Source: Calditerrivibrio nitroreducens DSM 19672
Lineage (GTDB): Bacteria; Chrysiogenota; Deferribacteres; Deferribacterales; Calditerrivibrionaceae
Reading direction: 5' to 3'
Assembly (NCBI RefSeq): GCF_000183405.1
Contig: NC_014758.1
Span: 1,405,001 to 1,469,000, forward strand
DNA length: 64,000 bases
The translations under genes and the position numbers were made by a program. The first letter of the stretch is position 1. The number at the start of each line of letters is the position of its first letter. A model generated the notes under the pieces. It made no database searches. It saw nothing but the letters and a program-made list of their open reading frames with translations, and was not told the origin of the DNA. Below, piece by piece: positions 60,205 through 64,000 of this stretch.

Positions 60205-62802
60205 TCACTCCTCCCCCCACACGCGGTCAATCACCCGCTTTATCTTCTCTTCGTAGATTTTCACCATCTCCCGCAGGCTGTCGATCACCTTCCGCTCGGA
60301 TTCGATTTTATCGACAATACGGCTCTGGACTTCAAGGGGCGGAAGGGGGATTTCTACAGATTTAACTAATTTAGTATTTAGATTACTTACTACACCACCA
60401 GTTGCTAAGTTTTGAAATTCTTTTGAAATTATTTCAGAAGAAAGAATGTAATATAAATAAAGCTTATCAATATCTTTTGGTATATTTCTTAAAGCCAACC
60501 AACCATCATGTATACAACCGTCTATATTTAAAATATAAGGTTTCCCAAAACTCATTGAATTTGAAAGAATAAGATCTCCAACCGATACTTTTCTTGACAT
60601 TTTAGCCCCTTCAGGGGTAATTTTTTCTTTCGTATAATTTATATAAATCGAAGAACTAAATGCATCTCCTATTTTGATCCAATTTATTCCATTTTTATCA
60701 TTCGTTACAAATTTATTAATCGGTCTTGGTGAAGATCCTCTTTCAATCTCACACACCTCCCCCAGCTTCACCATGGGCCAGCCGCTGGAGAGTTCTTCCT
60801 GTTTCTCGGGGTGCTCAGCCAGGTAGGTTTTGAGTTCTTCATCCAGGTAGGTTTCTACATCGGGCTTCCAGGCGTCTATCACCTGCCTGCAGCCATCGAT
60901 GATCTTCTGGTAGCCCTCTATCTCTGCCACTATCTCTTGTTGCACTTCCAGCGGCGGAAGGGGGATTTGAAGGTTTTTTAGTGTAGCAATAGATACAAAA
61001 CCAAAAGTTGCTTTACCTGATAATCTTTCTAATTCTGTTTTAAATTTAGGTGAACAATAAAATAAATATTTAGGAAATAATTTGTCCCTGAAACTTTCTT
61101 TTACAACTAATCCATTGAATTGCTGATTGGTTGTGAGTTCAATTTCAGTAAATGCATATTCTCCAATTGAAGCTGTACAACATAGTAAAACAGAATGCTT
61201 TGGTAATAGTTTTACACTAGATTCATTATACCCTTTTTGTGTTATAAATTGTCTTGTGTTATAAATTATCCTACCTTGCCGTCTTAAATCTTCAATAGTA
61301 AACCAAGGGATTGTACCATTCTCCCAATATTCTTTAATATTTCTATTTGGTGTTGATCCATTATATATCTCACACACCTCCCCCAACCTCACCATTTGCC
61401 ATTTCTGGTGTTTGCGTTTTTCTACCATCCGGTATCTATCGCCGGTGAGGTTGTATTCGCCGTTTTCGGCAAGCCTTTCTTTTTTTACCAGCAGGGCGGA
61501 GCAGGGTTTTTCGTTGGCATTAAATTCATCTGCTTTGCCGTTTCTTACCTTGTCAATATATTCGCGGATCACCTGCAGGGCATCTGGCAGGTCATTTTTA
61601 TCAATCGGTCGGCGCTGGGCTCCGAGGTCAAAGCCATCGTTTTCAATCTTGATAAAGAGAATGCTATCGGTCTTTTTAGAAAGCGCTTTATCCATCAGCA
61701 GGATTGAAGTCTTTACCCCTGAGTAGGGCTGAAATACTCCGGCAGGTAGTGAGACCACAGCATAAAGATATTTTTCCACCAGCATCTTACGAAGCTGCTT
61801 ATAGGCATTGGCGCTCTGGAAGATGATTCCTTCGGGGACAATCACCGCAGCCCTTCCGTTGGGGGTGAGATGCTCGGCGATGTAGTCGACAAACAGCACC
61901 TCGCTTCGGTTGCTCTGCACGCTGAATCGTTTGTGTGGCTTTATACCTCCCTTCGGGGTCATAAAAGGCGGATTGGCAAGGATCACATCGGCATATTCGT
62001 TCCATCGATCTTCGCTTGTTAGGGTGTCGTATTCGAATATTTTGGGGTCTACAAAGCCGTGCAGATACATATTGACAAGCGAAATCCGCACCATATCGGG
62101 CGAAATATCATAGCCTTTGAAATTGGTAAGTAGCTTTTTACGTTCCTCAGGTGTAAGCAGATCACCTATCCCGTTACCATTGCTGGAGCGGTATTTCTCG
62201 GAAGTATTTTCACGCACTATATATTTATATGCCGAAATCAAGAATCCGGCAGTACCACAGGCAGGATCAAGAATAAGATCGTTTTTCTTAGGGCCAACTA
62301 ATTCCACCATAAAATCGATTATATGGCGCGGAGTGCGAAATTGCCCTGCATCGCCCTGACTGCCCAGTACCAAAAGGAGATATTCAAAGGCATCGCCGAG
62401 ACGCTCGGAATGGTCGTAGGTAAATTCGTTTATGGTTTTAAGAAAGAGTTTGAGCGTTTCGGGGTCGCGATAAGGCAGGTAGGCATTTTTGAAGATATTG
62501 CGGAAAAGCTCGGGTAGGTTTGGGTTCTGGCTCATCCGTGTGATGGCTTCTGCATAGAGATTGAGCATTTCATGGCCGCCTAAATATGGGTTAAATATAC
62601 TGCTCCAGCTGTATTTTTCATATTCACCTATGAAAAAGCCTCTTTTACCTCCCATCTCAACAGATTCTCTGTCCATATCGTCCATAAATTTGTAGATGAG
62701 GGCAATGGTAATCTGCTCCACCTGACTCTTTGGGTCAGGCACTTTTCCTACAAGGATATCCCGAGCGGTGTCGATTCTTCTTTTAGTTTCCGCATCCAGC
62801 AT
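60205..62802 (-). CDS. Fused type I restriction methylase-specificity protein HsdM-HsdS
   Basis: An 865-residue fusion. An N-terminal HsdM helical domain (1-130) is followed by the N6-adenine methylase with DPACGTAGF (179-187) and NPPF (277-280). Two target-recognition half-sites each open with the same motif: WQMVRLGEVCEIYNG near 468 and WPMVKLGEVCEIERG near 675, with a helical spacer (EGYQKIIDGCRQVID) between. HsdM and HsdS are usually separate. It modifies the host recognition site and guides HsdR. The methylase part is much richer in G+C than the flanks. AAGGAG precedes ATG 62802. Confidence 0.9.
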   Translation of the reverse strand: MLDAETKRRIDTARDILVGKVPDPKSQVEQITIALIYKFMDDMDRESVEMGGKRGFFIGEYEKYSWSSIFNPYLGGHEMLNLYAEAITRMSQNPNLPELFRNIFKNAYLPYRDPETLKLFLKTINEFTYDHSERLGDAFEYLLLVLGSQGDAGQFRTPRHIIDFMVELVGPKKNDLILDPACGTAGFLISAYKYIVRENTSEKYRSSNGNGIGDLLTPEERKKLLTNFKGYDISPDMVRISLVNMYLHGFVDPKIFEYDTLTSEDRWNEYADVILANPPFMTPKGGIKPHKRFSVQSNRSEVLFVDYIAEHLTPNGRAAVIVPEGIIFQSANAYKQLRKMLVEKYLYAVVSLPAGVFQPYSGVKTSILLMDKALSKKTDSILFIKIENDGFDLGAQRRPIDKNDLPDALQVIREYIDKVRNGKADEFNANEKPCSALLVKKERLAENGEYNLTGDRYRMVEKRKHQKWQMVRLGEVCEIYNGSTPNRNIKEYWENGTIPWFTIEDLRRQGRIIYNTRQFITQKGYNESSVKLLPKHSVLLCCTASIGEYAFTEIELTTNQQFNGLVVKESFRDKLFPKYLFYCSPKFKTELERLSGKATFGFVSIATLKNLQIPLPPLEVQQEIVAEIEGYQKIIDGCRQVIDAWKPDVETYLDEELKTYLAEHPEKQEELSSGWPMVKLGEVCEIERGSSPRPINKFVTNDKNGINWIKIGDAFSSSIYINYTKEKITPEGAKMSRKVSVGDLILSNSMSFGKPYILNIDGCIHDGWLALRNIPKDIDKLYLYYILSSEIISKEFQNLATGGVVSNLNTKLVKSVEIPLPPLEVQSRIVDKIESERKVIDSLREMVKIYEEKIKRVIDRVWGEE

Positions 62803-62844
62803 AGCAACTCCTTTTCCTATAAACTATCATTCAGCAACAAAAAC

Positions 62845-62873
62845 ATGTCGAAAATTTTTGTTTCTTTCGACAT
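62845..62873. repeat. Inverted repeat between hsdR and hsdM-S
   Basis: ATGTCGAAA (62845-62853), 11 bases, TTTCGACAT (62865-62873): perfect 9-bp arms in the 84-base gap. It could be an mRNA hairpin or an operator; no T tract follows on the minus strand. Confidence 0.6.
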
Positions 62874-62886
62874 ATATATTATTCTT

Positions 62887-64000
62887 TCATGCCACAAACT
62901 TATTTAAAGGCACATTATCCTTTATATATTCTGGTATTGCCTTTCTAAGCTCAGCAGGTAATTTTTTAAAGGCTTCACCGTAAGGCGAAATATTAAGTCT
63001 TGCAAAATTACCACTATCTATAATTTGTCTGAATTCAAAGTCAAGTATATATGCCTTAAACACTGTTTTTGCATATTCAAAATATTCTTCTTTTGGCAGG
63101 TATCGACTGTCAAATTTATCAAACTCCTCTTCAAGCAGTTCATCTTTGGTTTTGAAGTATGGGATAACCCCAAATATTTTTTCAATAATTTCCCGCAGGG
63201 TAATACGACGGTCGATATGGATTGATTGTCTTAACTTTTCAAGAGTAAAATATTCTTCTGGTTTATTAAAAACATTTTTTTCAATATAGTCAATCAGTTC
63301 ATCCCATTTTCCTTCATCAGCTTTTTGTCTTATCACAGGGTGTTCTACAATGGTTTTTTCAAATTTTTCAAAATACATCCGATCGACTTTCATTCCTTCA
63401 GTTCCAATTATCGTCTGTTCAAGGGCAATTACCTGATCTACCTGGTCACTATGGTACTCATATGGAGCATCACTCACAATAGAAGTTAAATCGTTATCTT
63501 CAGAGCCTTCGTTAGCTCCTGCAGGAAGTTTCAACACTTCGTCGTAGTTGAATTTTTCTTCAAAATACTCACAGTTGGCAAAGAAATCAAAAAGTTTAAA
63601 ATGTTCTTTTTGAATATCGCCTATCTGGTTTTTTCTTTGTAAATCGGTAAGATCGTTAGCAAAATTATATTTTCTGGTTCCCCTTCCTTTAATCTGAACA
63701 AATTCGGTGGGTGAAAAAATTGGTCTCATCAAGCAGAGGTTTAAAATATCAGGGCAATCGTATCCTGTGGTCATCATAGCCACCGTTACACATACACGGG
63801 TCTTGCTTGTTTTGTATGACGGGTCAAAATTACCGGAGCCTGAAAGGTTGTTGTTAGCAAAATTAATAGTAAATTGCTGCGCATCTGAAATACTTGATGT
63901 AACCTGAATAGCAAAATCAGAATTATATTTACCCGGAAAGATCTGGTGAGCCATTTCATTAAGAATCTGGGTAATTTTTGCAGCATGATTCTGCGATACA
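62887..64000 (-). CDS. hsdR: Type I restriction enzyme subunit HsdR, 3' part
   Basis: The C-terminal 371 residues of HsdR; the start lies beyond the right edge. The window includes the second helicase domain: VTVAMMTTGYDCPDILNLCL and motif VI FVQIKGRGTRKYNF. The C-terminal helical region that binds the methylase follows (QSIHIDRRITLREIIEKIFG). The frame is open to base 64000, so the ATG at 63954 is internal. It translocates DNA and cuts unmodified foreign DNA. First of the hsdR-hsdMS-Argonaute-SIR2 series on the minus strand. Confidence 0.9.
   Translation of the reverse strand, partial: VSQNHAAKITQILNEMAHQIFPGKYNSDFAIQVTSSISDAQQFTINFANNNLSGSGNFDPSYKTSKTRVCVTVAMMTTGYDCPDILNLCLMRPIFSPTEFVQIKGRGTRKYNFANDLTDLQRKNQIGDIQKEHFKLFDFFANCEYFEEKFNYDEVLKLPAGANEGSEDNDLTSIVSDAPYEYHSDQVDQVIALEQTIIGTEGMKVDRMYFEKFEKTIVEHPVIRQKADEGKWDELIDYIEKNVFNKPEEYFTLEKLRQSIHIDRRITLREIIEKIFGVIPYFKTKDELLEEEFDKFDSRYLPKEEYFEYAKTVFKAYILDFEFRQIIDSGNFARLNISPYGEAFKKLPAELRKAIPEYIKDNVPLNKFVA

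Noticed and set aside
61396-61726. Plus-strand ORFs opposite the methylase
   Set aside because: They arise from the higher G+C of the hsdM region, which leaves few stops; the minus-strand methylase motifs are unambiguous.

Overview
The window looks like chromosomal DNA of an AT-rich, anaerobic, motile Gram-negative bacterium, most likely of the Deferribacteraceae (Calditerrivibrio/Deferribacter-like). This is an inference from gene content and protein style: menaquinone by the futalosine route, TRAP import, MglA/MglB-type polarity proteins, LPP20-type envelope lipoproteins, a selenocysteine tRNA, and class I fructose bisphosphatase next to Nfo. No database search was possible.

Layout. 1-1143: fluoride exporter crcB with its DUF190 partner and a small membrane protein. 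1268-11967: a carbon-use island with a GlcD/GlcF-type 2-hydroxyacid oxidase, a DctPQM TRAP transporter, a PAS-sigma54 activator, and a sigma54-promoted set (thiolase, fused acetoacetate CoA-transferase, 3-hydroxybutyrate dehydrogenase) that turns 3-hydroxybutyrate into acetyl-CoA. 12019-13289: DAHP synthase behind a Phe-codon-rich leader peptide and a terminator, which together form a classical attenuator. 13386-21250: signalling, cell-wall, folate/menaquinone and peptidase genes, plus a possible small RNA at 15140. 21252-28973: rpoD, dnaG, bioD and the dnaX-ebfC-recR cluster. 29008-35117: MglB/MglA-like pair, RNase G, rlmE, larB, DUF169 and phosphomannomutase. 35207-39913: a GGDEF/EAL haem sensor, a STAS-like protein, nfo and fbp. 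39937-45006: an envelope cluster (LPP20-type proteins, MltC-like transglycosylase, transglutaminase-like protein, FecR protein). Three of its unrelated proteins carry the same 11-residue aromatic repeat. 45016-54552: TerC, HD-GYP, tRNA-Sec, ClC channel, Fet-type ABC exporter, SAM-I riboswitch-metX, and Ktr potassium uptake.

54553-64000 is a defence island. From right to left on the minus strand it holds the 3' part of hsdR, a fused hsdM-hsdS gene, an Argonaute with a degenerate PIWI site, a SIR2-domain effector gene overlapping it by 4 bases, a remnant of a second HsdS 3' end, a broken RhuM gene, and a DUF4143 AAA ATPase flanked by two copies of a 0.2 kb repeat. The Argonaute and SIR2 genes are strikingly AT-rich, while the hsdM part is clearly richer in G+C, so the island is a mosaic.

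A feature of the whole window is promoter geometry. At least eight starts, all without a Shine-Dalgarno sequence, are preceded by a -35 box, 17 bases, a -10 box and exactly 6 bases. This places the predicted transcript start on the A of the start codon and points to widespread leaderless transcription.
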